This document shows positions 44,080-51,564 of a stretch of 64,000 nt of DNA, one piece after another; positions within the stretch are counted from its first letter, which is position 1; every line of letters begins with the position of its first letter. Position numbers and translations under genes: made by a program. Where the stretch lies: NCBI GenBank assembly GCA_029948415.1, contig JAJIZT010000001.1:36457-100456 (forward strand). Reading direction: 5' to 3'. Below the pieces are notes generated by a model. The model ran no database searches and had not been told where the DNA came from. It saw only the letters and a list, made by a program, of their open reading frames with translations. The DNA comes from Cenarchaeum symbiont of Oopsacas minuta (GTDB lineage: Archaea; Thermoproteota; Nitrososphaeria; Nitrososphaerales; Nitrosopumilaceae).

Positions 44080-45225
44080 TGGAAGTTCTTTAAGATGTTC
44101 TTCGGCAGCTTTGAGACCTGCCTGAACGTCGGTTTTATAGTCCATCATAGCCAATGTAGAGGATATCGCCGATATAGTACGCATAACGTGATATCTGTTT
44201 ACCTCACCCATGCAACCAACCCTAAAGACTTTGCCTTTTAAATTACCAAATCCGCCTGCCACCAAAACACGGAATTTTTTGGCAAGAGTATCTCTGAATA
44301 TTTTATCTTCAAGACCATCTAGATAATTTACCGCGATAACAACAGTTGAACGTGAATCTACATCTGCATACGGTTCTAATCCAATAGCTCCAAGTCCAGC
44401 ATAGAAAGCTTTGGAGCATATGCGATGACGTTGAATTCTTTTGTCTAGTCCTTCTTCAAGTATAATGGACATCGCTTCTCGGTACGCATAAAGTAATGGC
44501 AGTGCTGGAGTAAATGGAGTATGTTTTGCCTCGTCATAATATTTAAAATAACGAGCGAGGTTAAAGTACATTGTATTTGGTGGGTTTTCGTTTATGTATT
44601 TTTTTGTTCTAGCGTTAACGCATATAGGAGAGATTCCAGGTGGAGATGCAAATGCTTTTTGTGCTCCGGTCATGGCGATATCGATGCCCCACTTGTCCAT
44701 CTCTAGCTCTTCCCCTCCTACGATAGAGACACCATCAACCACATAGTATGCATCGTTACGTGAAGTTAGATCCTTTACACGATCAAGATAATTCAACATT
44801 GTTCCAGTAGAGGTTTCGTTCCAAACACAGTAAAACGCTTTTACATCAGAGTTGTTGTCAAATGCTTCTTTTACTTGATCAAAGCTGGCATTTTTCCCAG
44901 GCTGTGTATCTATGGATACAACATTAGCACCAGACCACTTTAGCATCTGTGCAAGCCTGCTGCTAAACTCACCATTAACTGGAAGTATTACCTTGTCTCC
45001 AGGCTTTATGAGATTTACTACACTAGCTTCCACTGCTCCTGTTCCAGACGCTGAAAGACATACTGCTTCACCATTGGTACGAAATATTTTTTTTGTTTTT
45101 TCAACACATGCTTCATAGAGCTCTACAAAGTCATCACTACGATGGTTTATCATAGGCGTATACATGGCACGAGTGATCCTTTCAGGAACGTTGGTTGGAC
45201 CAGGAAGCATGACTAAATATTCCAA
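44074..45225 (-). CDS. Class V aminotransferase (serine-glyoxylate/alanine-glyoxylate type)
   Basis: 383 aa PLP enzyme. MLPGPTNVPERI at the N-terminus, SASGTGAVEASVVNL near residue 60 for phosphate binding, YVVDGVSIVGGEELEMDKWGID near 165, and the PLP lysine in TGAQKAFASPPG near 190. Fold type I; interconverts glyoxylate or pyruvate with amino acids. Monocistronic, with the TATA region just upstream. Confidence 0.93.
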   Translation of the reverse strand: MEYLVMLPGPTNVPERITRAMYTPMINHRSDDFVELYEACVEKTKKIFRTNGEAVCLSASGTGAVEASVVNLIKPGDKVILPVNGEFSSRLAQMLKWSGANVVSIDTQPGKNASFDQVKEAFDNNSDVKAFYCVWNETSTGTMLNYLDRVKDLTSRNDAYYVVDGVSIVGGEELEMDKWGIDIAMTGAQKAFASPPGISPICVNARTKKYINENPPNTMYFNLARYFKYYDEAKHTPFTPALPLLYAYREAMSIILEEGLDKRIQRHRICSKAFYAGLGAIGLEPYADVDSRSTVVIAVNYLDGLEDKIFRDTLAKKFRVLVAGGFGNLKGKVFRVGCMGEVNRYHVMRTISAISSTLAMMDYKTDVQAGLKAAEEHLKELPA

Positions 45226-45293
45226 GTGACTTACGAATTTTGGTGTAAAGCTGAGTTTAATATATCATTAGATTACTGCATTTCGGACAAAAG

Positions 45294-45348
45294 AAAGAAC
45301 ATGTGAACGGGGAGAGAAAGTTATACTAGGCATCAAAAATATGAAATA
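45294..45348 (+). repeat. Repeat flanking the first tRNA-Leu-like sequence
   Basis: AAAGAACATGTGAACGGGGA ... CATCAAAAATATGAAATA, roughly 85 percent identical by eye to 46621-46677. Each copy lies downstream (3') of a tRNA-Leu-like gene on the minus strand. Confidence 0.6.
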
Positions 45349-45440
45349 CGGCCACATTCAGAAACAAAAGTCATGATGCTGTTCACATCTAATATGCGAT
45401 AGAAAATTACTATGATCGGATAATTTACATTTTAAATAGG

Positions 45441-45515
45441 CGTCAGGAATGGGATTCAAATCCACAGGTACCTCTCGGTCTTAAGACGAGTGCCTTACCA
45501 TTCAGCCACCCTGAC
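45441..45515 (-). tRNA. tRNA-Leu(UAA)-like gene, probably degenerate
   Basis: Acceptor GTCAGGG/TCCTGAC, anticodon loop CTTAAGA (anticodon TAA). Oddities: mismatch 31-39 (T-C), T-loop TTTGAAT instead of TTCRANY, mismatch 53-61, a variable arm of only 8 nt (AGGTACCT) instead of the long class II arm, and G at 73 where leucine tRNAs have A. Either a relic or a very divergent tRNA. Confidence 0.6.
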
Positions 45516-45615
45516 ATATCTTTTAATTCGTATAAAATGCTAATTTACATACGTATGAATAACACATTCATCATTTTTCTATTTTTAGTAATTTTGTGGC
45601 AGATCCTAAAAGAAA

Positions 45616-45819
45616 TTAACTGATTGCAAGTGTGACCATTGTAGTAATGAAAGTGGAATCAGTTAATTCAAACCCATAAAATTTAAATCCAAATAACACA
45701 ACTACAATTATCGCTGCAGCCGTATTAACCAATACAACGACTCGCCATACTGTTATGATTTTTTTTGCAGTGTCAATTTTGGCAGTCACTATCCGATTTT
45801 CGTTATAATTAGGTGCCAT
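45616..45819 (-). CDS. Small membrane protein, candidate toxin partner of the Panacea protein
   Basis: 67 aa. A charged N-terminus (MAPNYNENRIVTAKIDTAKK), one strong TM helix (about 23-46, VWRVVVLVNTAAAIIVVVLFG) and a short second hydrophobic end. It lies 110 bp downstream of the Panacea-domain gene on the same strand. Panacea antitoxins neutralise diverse toxins, including small membrane-active ones (family knowledge), so a toxin role is a reasonable inference. It has no recognisable family. Confidence 0.5.
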   Translation of the reverse strand: MAPNYNENRIVTAKIDTAKKIITVWRVVVLVNTAAAIIVVVLFGFKFYGFELTDSTFITTMVTLAIS

Positions 45820-45928
45820 CTTTTTTTGCTCTTTTGAGGGTTTTACGGTTTTATCTTTAATTCAAGATTTAATCCGTTTATTGTGTTGATGTTTTGAGTG
45901 GTCATCAATATGTGTAGTATTTTCAGAT

Positions 45929-46417
45929 TTAGTTTTGTGGATCATCAGATTTTGCCTTTTTGTTATAATATGCTTCTATTACATCATTGGGAATCTCGGT
46001 ATAATGTTGATCTTTTACGTAATATTCCTCCCATGGACTACCCTCTACATGCGTGATAGCTATTAATTCATCCCCGCGTTTTTTATTATATACTTCGATC
46101 ACACGATCCATTATTGTTTTTTCATCATCCGTGAATAAATTTTCAACGTCATCTTTGCCATATAGAATATCTGGACTAATTCTATCATTACCGTATTTTT
46201 GGAAAGCATGATAAACTGAAGGAATTACTGGACCATACCTCCACGCTTCGACAATATCGGATATGAGTGGTCTTCCAAATATTCCAAGATTCCATCCATG
46301 ACTGAAAAAAACTAATTTGCCAATATGAAGTGGAGTTAATCGTACATTGCTATTGTGTATTAGATAGTATGCAACATGTAAAGCACTTTTTCCTAATTGG
46401 CCATTACTTTGAGCCAT
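45929..46417 (-). CDS. Panacea-domain (DUF4065/SocA-like) protein, candidate antitoxin
   Basis: 162 aa. LTPLHIGKLVFFSHGWNLG (about 28-46), then EAWRYGPVIPSVYHAFQKYG (about 57-76), are the core Panacea/DUF4065 signatures (L-x-K-L-L-Y-F ... A-W-x-x-G-P-V-x-P-x-x-Y). The central acidic stretch and GSPWEEYY are also typical. Such proteins act as promiscuous antitoxins or proteolytic adaptors. Surrounded by a MITE, tRNA-like sequences and a small membrane gene, i.e. accessory DNA. Confidence 0.85.
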   Translation of the reverse strand: MAQSNGQLGKSALHVAYYLIHNSNVRLTPLHIGKLVFFSHGWNLGIFGRPLISDIVEAWRYGPVIPSVYHAFQKYGNDRISPDILYGKDDVENLFTDDEKTIMDRVIEVYNKKRGDELIAITHVEGSPWEEYYVKDQHYTEIPNDVIEAYYNKKAKSDDPQN

Positions 46418-46520
46418 GTTATACTATCGTACTCGTTTTATATAAAATCTCTGCATTATACCATCTGGCAAAAAATAAGCGCACATAATTGTTCATATGA
46501 CAATTTTGCACTAACCATGA

Positions 46521-46599
46521 TATGAGATCAGCTACTCCGTATTTTTGTGCGTAAATACAAAACTTTCTTGATAATTATAGGCAGGGATGTGACCTCATA
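46521..46599 (+). mobile_element. Miniature TIR element (MITE), copy 4
   Basis: 79 bp from TATGAGATCA to TGACCTCATA, interior TTTTTGTGCGTAAATACAAA and CTTTCTTGATAATTATAGG. Both flanks contain ACCATG (46514-46519 and 46599-46604), perhaps the residue of a target duplication. It is upstream of the Panacea gene. Confidence 0.85.
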
Positions 46600-46620
46600 C
46601 CATGGATATACACAAGGTCT

Positions 46621-46677
46621 AAAGAACATATGAACGGAGAGATAGAAAGTCATACCGTGGGCATTAAAAATATGAAA
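46621..46677 (+). repeat. Repeat flanking the second tRNA-Leu-like sequence
   Basis: AAAGAACATATGAACGGAGA ... CATTAAAAATATGAAATG; the partner of 45294-45348. The preceding CATGGATATACACAAGGTCT also resembles 37266-37285 (CATGGATATGCATAAGGTCT). Confidence 0.6.
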
Positions 46678-46683
46678 TGCAAA

Positions 46684-46770
46684 TGGCGCCTAGGACGGGA
46701 TTTGAACCCGCATGTGAGGTATTACGTCTGATTTTAAAGCAGTTACCCTACCAGATTAGGCGACCTCAAG
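46684..46770 (-). tRNA. tRNA-Leu(UAA)-like sequence with weak acceptor stem
   Basis: Good D-arm (GCCT-AATCTGGTA-GGGT), T-arm (GCGGG-TTCAAAT-CCCGT), long class II variable region and an encoded CCA (46684-46686). Anticodon loop TTTAAAA reads TAA, but 27-43 and 31-39 do not pair, and the acceptor CTTGAGG/CCTAGGC has several mismatches. Possibly a pseudo-tRNA or a tRNA fragment left by integration. Confidence 0.5.
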
Positions 46771-46898
46771 TTTCAATAATCTAAATTGGTTAGATTAATA
46801 CACTCAACCCACACACTATTCGAAGCAGCTTGTGATTGAGGGATCACGTCTAACTAATTTTTTAATATGAGAATAACAAACACTTTCTAAATTTAGCC

Positions 46899-47417
46899 TC
46901 AAGATTGAACAGTACCTTTTGTAACCAACTTGTTGAGGCGATCAACTGCATTTATTTTATCAAGAATGCTAGTTGTTCCTTTTGGAACATATTTTCTCCA
47001 ATCTTTGTTAGATAGTATCATCTCTCTGATCTTTGTTCCGCAAAGTCTTTCACGGTCAACAAATGATATGTCCACAATGTTTTCTCTTCGATGCGAGTAA
47101 AGATGTTCTAGTATAGGATCTTTTGTAATTACAATCTCATATGCAGGCACAATTGAATCCAATTGTTCAAGCCATTTTTTATGATCGTCAACATCTGGTA
47201 TCTCGTAGACTGTTATTCTTTTTAACAGTTCAGAGTCAAGAGAAGACTCTATCATCTGACGTCGTTCTTGAACTGAAAATGGGTTTTTAAGACTAGGTTG
47301 CACGTTGGTACTTCCTATACATAACCAAAGTCTCTTGCATAGTTTCAGTGCATCTTTTATAGATGCAATGTGTCCTAGGTGAAACGGTTGAAATCGTCCC
47401 ACAAGTAGACCATCCAT
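46899..47417 (-). CDS. nadM: Nicotinamide-nucleotide adenylyltransferase (archaeal type)
   Basis: 172 aa. GRFQPFHLGH at residues 7-16 is the nucleotidyltransferase H-x-G-H motif; the C-terminal signature region is DRERLCGTKIREMI (I-S-G/C-T-x-I-R). Makes NAD+ from NMN and ATP. Followed by a CopD-like membrane gene upstream on the same strand; they may be cotranscribed (35 bp apart). Confidence 0.94.
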   Translation of the reverse strand: MDGLLVGRFQPFHLGHIASIKDALKLCKRLWLCIGSTNVQPSLKNPFSVQERRQMIESSLDSELLKRITVYEIPDVDDHKKWLEQLDSIVPAYEIVITKDPILEHLYSHRRENIVDISFVDRERLCGTKIREMILSNKDWRKYVPKGTTSILDKINAVDRLNKLVTKGTVQS

Positions 47418-47452
47418 ATATTGTGTATGTTATATGTACTAAAAAATCCTAG

Positions 47453-47947
47453 CTAGAGTCCTGAATTAAGGGCAGCTGCTAGAAAGAGTATTGCAACAGA
47501 CATGATAGAGATTGCCTCGCCTAGTATGATAATTTTTTTGCGTAATGTTTGCACTTCTTGCTCTAGCATCAAGGTAGACAATACTTTTTTTTCAATCTCA
47601 CCTCGTATTATTCTAACATGGATCGCATATACTATAATCACTGCTAAAACCAAAACCATCTTTATTAAGAGTAGTATGCCATATTCAGAATCAAATAGTA
47701 TCTCGGATTTTGTAAGAATCAACCTCGAGTTGTACAGTCCAGTTACTATTAAAATGGCAAGTGAGGGTATTGCAATTACGTTAAATCGCCTGCCCACTTT
47801 TATCATCAGACCCATTCTCTCTTGCATGCTCATCGACGTGTTTTTGAGCACCGGTGCAAGCACTGTGCCTAGAAACAGACCACCTCCCACCCAAATGGCA
47901 GCAGATACTAGATGTGCCCACGTAATCAGTGTCTGTTCAAGTGACAT
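47453..47947 (-). CDS. CopD-like membrane protein
   Basis: 164 aa with four hydrophobic helices (about 7-30, 55-72, 88-110, 140-160). ITWAHLVSAAIWVGGGLF at the N-terminus has the H-x-x-x-x-x-x-W-x-G pattern of the CopD/DUF-type copper-resistance family. Metal transport or haem binding is not demonstrated. Promoter on the right shared with the divergent LEA-like gene. Confidence 0.75.
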   Translation of the reverse strand: MSLEQTLITWAHLVSAAIWVGGGLFLGTVLAPVLKNTSMSMQERMGLMIKVGRRFNVIAIPSLAILIVTGLYNSRLILTKSEILFDSEYGILLLIKMVLVLAVIIVYAIHVRIIRGEIEKKVLSTLMLEQEVQTLRKKIIILGEAISIMSVAILFLAAALNSGL

Positions 47948-48033
47948 ACAGAATAGCCATGTAGGGTAAATAATAATGAAAGAGAATCATTTCTAGTTAG
48001 GTTTTTTAATGATATATAGAATATCAACATGAT

Positions 48034-48513
48034 TTGCATTTACAAAGTAGAATTACAGTTTTTGTAGCCATAGGAGGTCTGCTTGCTCTAATGGGAGGTC
48101 TATTTGTGTATGTGGACAATACTCCGAGTCTACAGTCAGCACAGATAGAACTGTACAATGTCGAGCTGTTATCTTCAAACACAATAGACAATAGCGCCGA
48201 ATTATCTGTGAGCTTTATGGTTACAAATCCATCTGATACCACGTTTACTGTTTCTAGTATAACGTATGAACTTTATGCAGATGATATACAATTAGGTTCA
48301 AGTTCATACTCTACAGAAGACATATCAATGCCAGGTAGAGCAGCGTTTTATCCAGAAGCGCAGATACCATTAAAGAGTAAAATTCTCATATCTGCTGATA
48401 CAGAAAACGCGCAGATAATTGAAAAGATAATTGATGGGATGGACATAGAATATACGGTCACAGGAATTCTTACGTTACAGACAACTTGGTCTACCACCGA
48501 TGTGAAATTTTAA
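48034..48513 (+). CDS. Membrane-anchored LEA type-2-like domain protein
   Basis: 159 aa from TTG 48034. One N-terminal TM helix (about 6-26, ITVFVAIGGLLALMGGLFVYV), then a beta-sandwich-like extracellular domain; IELYNVELLS ... SVSFMVTNPSDTTFTVSSITYELYADD fits the LEA14/WHy pattern of alternating strands with N-P. Related in layout to the gene at 52917. Function unknown; likely extracytoplasmic. Confidence 0.7.
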   Translation: MHLQSRITVFVAIGGLLALMGGLFVYVDNTPSLQSAQIELYNVELLSSNTIDNSAELSVSFMVTNPSDTTFTVSSITYELYADDIQLGSSSYSTEDISMPGRAAFYPEAQIPLKSKILISADTENAQIIEKIIDGMDIEYTVTGILTLQTTWSTTDVKF

Positions 48514-48539
48514 AAAACATTTACCAACCGATAAGATAG

Positions 48540-48613
48540 TGGGCCGAGAGAGATTCGAACTCACGATCACCGCCGTGTCGAGGCGGTATCCTAACCAACT
48601 AGACTACCGGCCC
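48540..48613 (-). tRNA. trnV: tRNA-Val (anticodon GAC)
   Basis: Full cloverleaf on the minus strand: acceptor GGGCCGG/TCGGCCC with A73, D-arm GTCTAGTTGGTTAGGAT, anticodon arm CCGCC-TCGACAC-GGCGG, T-arm GTGAG-TTCGAAT-CTCTC. Position 33 is C rather than the almost universal U, with T at 32. No intron. Confidence 0.92.
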
Positions 48614-48656
48614 TAAGTTTTGCACTTATACAAGACGTTATTAATGTTGGCGGTTT

Positions 48657-49319
48657 TTGTATGACATGTACGATGATTTCTCAAAAGATGAAAAAGATTC
48701 TCTATACAGAGCGATTTATTCTAGAAGAGATGTCAGATCAGGATTTACTGGAGAACCCATCAATGATAAAGTCTTGTATCGCATACTAGATGCAGCACAC
48801 CATGGCCCCTCGGTAGGATTTTCACAACCATGGAATTTTGTTCTAGTAAAAGATCTTCAGACACGTCAAAAGATAAAAAAATCCTTTGAGATAGAAAAGA
48901 AACGCGCTGCAGAGAATGTTAAAGAACCACGTAGATCAAAATATCTTTCGTTAAAGCTAGAGGGTATAGTAGAATCATCTTTGAACATCTGCGTTACGTA
49001 TGATTCAAGCAGATTTGGACCGTTTGTTATAGGTAGATCCGCCATTCCTGAGACTGGGGCATATAGCGTCTGTTGTGCAATTCAAAATCTGTGGCTTGCT
49101 GCAAGAGTCGAAAACATTGGAGTTGGATGGGTCAGCATACTCTCAAACGATATTGTTCGCAAAGCTTTGAGCATACCAGATCACATACTGCCAGTAGCAT
49201 ACTTGTGTGTAGGGTATGTAAGTAATTTTGCAGAAAAGCCGGATTTGGAGAATGTAAAATGGTTACCAAGAATGAATCTAGATGACATCATTTATCATGA
49301 AAGATGGGGCCAAATGTAA
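48657..49319 (+). CDS. bluB: BluB-like nitroreductase (5,6-dimethylbenzimidazole synthase)
   Basis: 220 aa from TTG 48657 (ATG 48666 also possible). SRRDVRSGFTGEPI near residue 22 and HHGPSVGFSQPWNF near 48 match BluB, which turns FMN into DMB, the lower ligand of cobalamin; GVGWVSIL and the C-terminal LPRMNLDDIIYHERWG are family-typical too. Thaumarchaea are known B12 makers, and cbiH is at 60440. Confidence 0.9.
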   Translation: MYDMYDDFSKDEKDSLYRAIYSRRDVRSGFTGEPINDKVLYRILDAAHHGPSVGFSQPWNFVLVKDLQTRQKIKKSFEIEKKRAAENVKEPRRSKYLSLKLEGIVESSLNICVTYDSSRFGPFVIGRSAIPETGAYSVCCAIQNLWLAARVENIGVGWVSILSNDIVRKALSIPDHILPVAYLCVGYVSNFAEKPDLENVKWLPRMNLDDIIYHERWGQM

Positions 49320-49353
49320 CTAGGCTTAAATAATTACTCACAAAAGTTTTCAC

Positions 49354-49447
49354 GGGCTTGTGGCGCAGAGTCAACTTTGACGCGAAGTATGGATAGCGTG
49401 GTAGCCTCCTAAGTTACAGGTCGAGGGATCGAAGCCCTCCAAGCCCG
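49354..49447 (+). tRNA. trnR: tRNA-Arg (anticodon CCT) with a D-loop intron
   Basis: Acceptor GGGCTTG/CAAGCCC, anticodon arm GTAGC-CTCCTAA-GTTAC (CCT at 49408-49410), T-arm GAGGG/CCCTC, D-stem GCGC/GCGT. The D-loop region is 29 nt, about 18-19 nt too long. A bulge-helix-bulge can be drawn: CGC (49364-49366) pairs with GCG (49382-49384), with 3-nt bulges AGA (49367-49369) and AAG (49385-49387) and inner stem GTCAA/TTGAC. That predicts an 18-nt intron at 49369-49386. The canonical 37/38 site has no intron. Confidence 0.88.
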
Positions 49448-49507
49448 CCTGTTGTATCTTTTTTATGATCTGCCGACTTTAAATATTGGGTAAAAATATT
49501 TTATTAT

Positions 49508-50023
49508 ATGAAAGTTGTTGTTATATCCGCAAGCCCAAGGGAAAATGGAAAGACACAACATGTAATGAAAGCCACATACGATTTAGTCAAAGCGCACGAA
49601 TCTACAGAGGTAGCATTTATCAATTTGGCAGAGGGAGGAATTGATTATTACGATGGAAACGGGCCACAAAGTATAAAGACAAAAAAAGCCGTATCAGATC
49701 TTCTCGCAGCTGACGTATGGTTGATAGGCTCTCCTGTATACAACTCGTTCTTTAGCGCTGCACTCAAAAACCTATTTGAATTTATAGACTATAAAAAAAC
49801 CAAAGGAAAGATATGCGGACTTGCTGTCATAGGGGCTAGCACCATATCGTTTATGCAGGTACAAAACGCAGTAATTGGGTTGATGACTTATTTCAAAGTG
49901 GTTACAAATCCCCAAACAGTTTTTGTACTATCTGAAGACATTTGCGATGATGGGAAATTAAAAGACGATGTTGAGAAAAGGCTCAAAGAGATGATCGATT
50001 CTACGTTGAGTCTTGCACGCTAA
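49508..50023 (+). CDS. NADPH-dependent FMN reductase/flavodoxin-like protein
   Basis: 171 aa. ISASPRENGKTQHVM near residue 6 is the FMN-phosphate loop; DVWLIGSPVYNSFFSAALKNLFEF near 72 is the second flavin-binding segment (GSP-x-Y-x-x-S). A soluble flavoprotein reductase of the SsuE/azoreductase group; partner unknown. Followed 10 bp later by a tiny zinc protein. Confidence 0.88.
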   Translation: MKVVVISASPRENGKTQHVMKATYDLVKAHESTEVAFINLAEGGIDYYDGNGPQSIKTKKAVSDLLAADVWLIGSPVYNSFFSAALKNLFEFIDYKKTKGKICGLAVIGASTISFMQVQNAVIGLMTYFKVVTNPQTVFVLSEDICDDGKLKDDVEKRLKEMIDSTLSLAR

Positions 50024-50033
50024 GGTGTAACAG

Positions 50034-50141
50034 ATGACAGACCTCGAATGCAAATGTAAATGTCATTTTGGTGGTGCTATCAGCTGTCCTTCTTGTAAAG
50101 GAACACATGGGGATTCAAATTGTCCTCATTGTTCTGTCTAG
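50034..50141 (+). CDS. Tiny cysteine-rich zinc protein (35 aa)
   Basis: MTDLECKCKCHFGG... with CKCKCH, CPSCKG and CPHC, i.e. seven cysteines in 35 residues, enough for one zinc ribbon or a small metal cluster. ATG 50034, TAG 50139; 10 bp behind the flavin reductase gene. No family recognised. Confidence 0.55.
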   Translation: MTDLECKCKCHFGGAISCPSCKGTHGDSNCPHCSV

Positions 50142-50143
50142 TT

Positions 50144-50584
50144 TTACTTTTTATAGTAATTTCCAGCCATAGCCTTTAGATTTGCTAGTTCTGTCTTTAA
50201 TGTCTCTATCTGTACTATGGTGTTTAGATTTGCAATCTGTTGGCGTAGTCGGAGTATCTCCTCATCTTTTATCTTTACATGATCGTGTATGTCATTTAGC
50301 TCTTGTGTGAGATCTTTTGAGGTTTGTCGGATCTGCTCGCGCGAAAGCTCTTGTTTGATAATTTTAGAGTGGGATACGTGTGTCTTTGTAGAACTGTGCA
50401 CATAGTCGGTGCTTTTTTGGGCAAGCCAACAGATAATCACAAGGAACCAAGTTATAGGTACGGCCATTATGAATACAAAGTTCAGTGCAGGTGTAAAATC
50501 TAGAAAGAGAGGCCATAGTCCAGTCAATACGGCTGCAAAGACTCCACATGTCACTGTAGCAAGGTGATTGTACAGATATCCCAT
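50144..50584 (-). CDS. Membrane protein with C-terminal coiled coil
   Basis: 146 aa. Two TM helices (about 8-28 and 34-54) followed by a charged linker and a coiled coil with heptad Leu/Ile spacing (about 75-138). Function unknown; it converges with the tiny zinc gene, 2 bp apart. Confidence 0.7.
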   Translation of the reverse strand: MGYLYNHLATVTCGVFAAVLTGLWPLFLDFTPALNFVFIMAVPITWFLVIICWLAQKSTDYVHSSTKTHVSHSKIIKQELSREQIRQTSKDLTQELNDIHDHVKIKDEEILRLRQQIANLNTIVQIETLKTELANLKAMAGNYYKK

Positions 50585-50701
50585 AAACTGTATTTTTTAG
50601 GCAGTTTTATAAGCATTAAGATGCTTCATAGTCGATTTAATGAGATTAGATCGATTATAAAAAAAACGTACGTTATAAAATAAAAGAAAAGCAAAATATG
50701 T

Positions 50702-50923
50702 TTATTTTACGATTTCTAACATATTTTTTGACTCAGACTGGAGAATGTTTATTTTTTCGAGTAATTCATTGCGTAGATCACGGGCTACTCTTCTGACAGT
50801 TGGGCGAGGTACTCCAAGATCGTCAACTACTTTGCTGTAGATGATGTGCTTGTCTGTTAGTCCTTTGTCAAGGCAAGAATTTATGGCTTCTTTGATTACG
50901 TTGGATTGATTTGTACGATTCAC
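50702..50923 (-). CDS. Small HTH DNA-binding protein
   Basis: 73 aa. IIYSKVVDDLGVPRPTVRRVARDLRNEL (about 28-55) is a clear helix-turn-helix. Short, basic-acidic, with a C-terminal coil for dimerisation. Probably a thaumarchaeal transcriptional regulator; target unknown. Confidence 0.75.
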   Translation of the reverse strand: MNRTNQSNVIKEAINSCLDKGLTDKHIIYSKVVDDLGVPRPTVRRVARDLRNELLEKINILQSESKNMLEIVK

Positions 50924-51085
50924 TATAGCAAGGTCAATATGGCGTCTATATAATGCTATAACTGGGAAAAATATTTTTCAATAGATATATTTACCAATGG
51001 CCATACAACTAGTATCTGTTAATTTTTTTATTTGATATACTATACTATACAAAAGGTTATTATGATAAACAAGTAGGGTTTTGCT

Positions 51086-51562
51086 ATGCCGAATGCTGTT
51101 ATAGAAACAAATCATGGAAGTATAAAAATCAACTTGCTTCCAGATCTAGCTCCTGAGTCTGTTCGTAACTTTGTTAAACTTGCCCAATCTGGTTTTTATA
51201 ATGGTACACTCTTTCATAGAGTCATACCAGGATTTATGATACAAGGAGGAGATCCGAATACAAAAAACAAAGCAAAAGAAACATGGGGTACAGGCGGACC
51301 TGGATATATGATAAAGGCAGAATTCAATGCTAGATCACACAAGCGTGGTATCGTATCTATGGCTAGATCACAGGATCCAAACAGTGCAGGTTCACAGTTT
51401 TTTATAGTAACAACTGATAGTGCATTTTTGGATCGCCAGTATACAGTCTTTGGGGAGGTAACAGAGGGCATGGATATTGCAGATATAATTGTAAAACTTC
51501 CAAAAGACGGAAACGATTGTCCGTTGCAGGAAGCAAAGATGATAAAAATTACGGTAATGTAA
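51086..51562 (+). CDS. Cyclophilin-type peptidyl-prolyl cis-trans isomerase
   Basis: 158 aa. FHRVIPGFMIQGGDP near residue 43 and MARSQDPNSAGSQFFI near 91 contain the catalytic Arg, Phe, Met and Gln of cyclophilins. Cytoplasmic folding helper. Only 2 bp before the secreted protein gene at 51565, so the two are likely one operon. Confidence 0.95.
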   Translation: MPNAVIETNHGSIKINLLPDLAPESVRNFVKLAQSGFYNGTLFHRVIPGFMIQGGDPNTKNKAKETWGTGGPGYMIKAEFNARSHKRGIVSMARSQDPNSAGSQFFIVTTDSAFLDRQYTVFGEVTEGMDIADIIVKLPKDGNDCPLQEAKMIKITVM

Positions 51563-51564
51563 TA

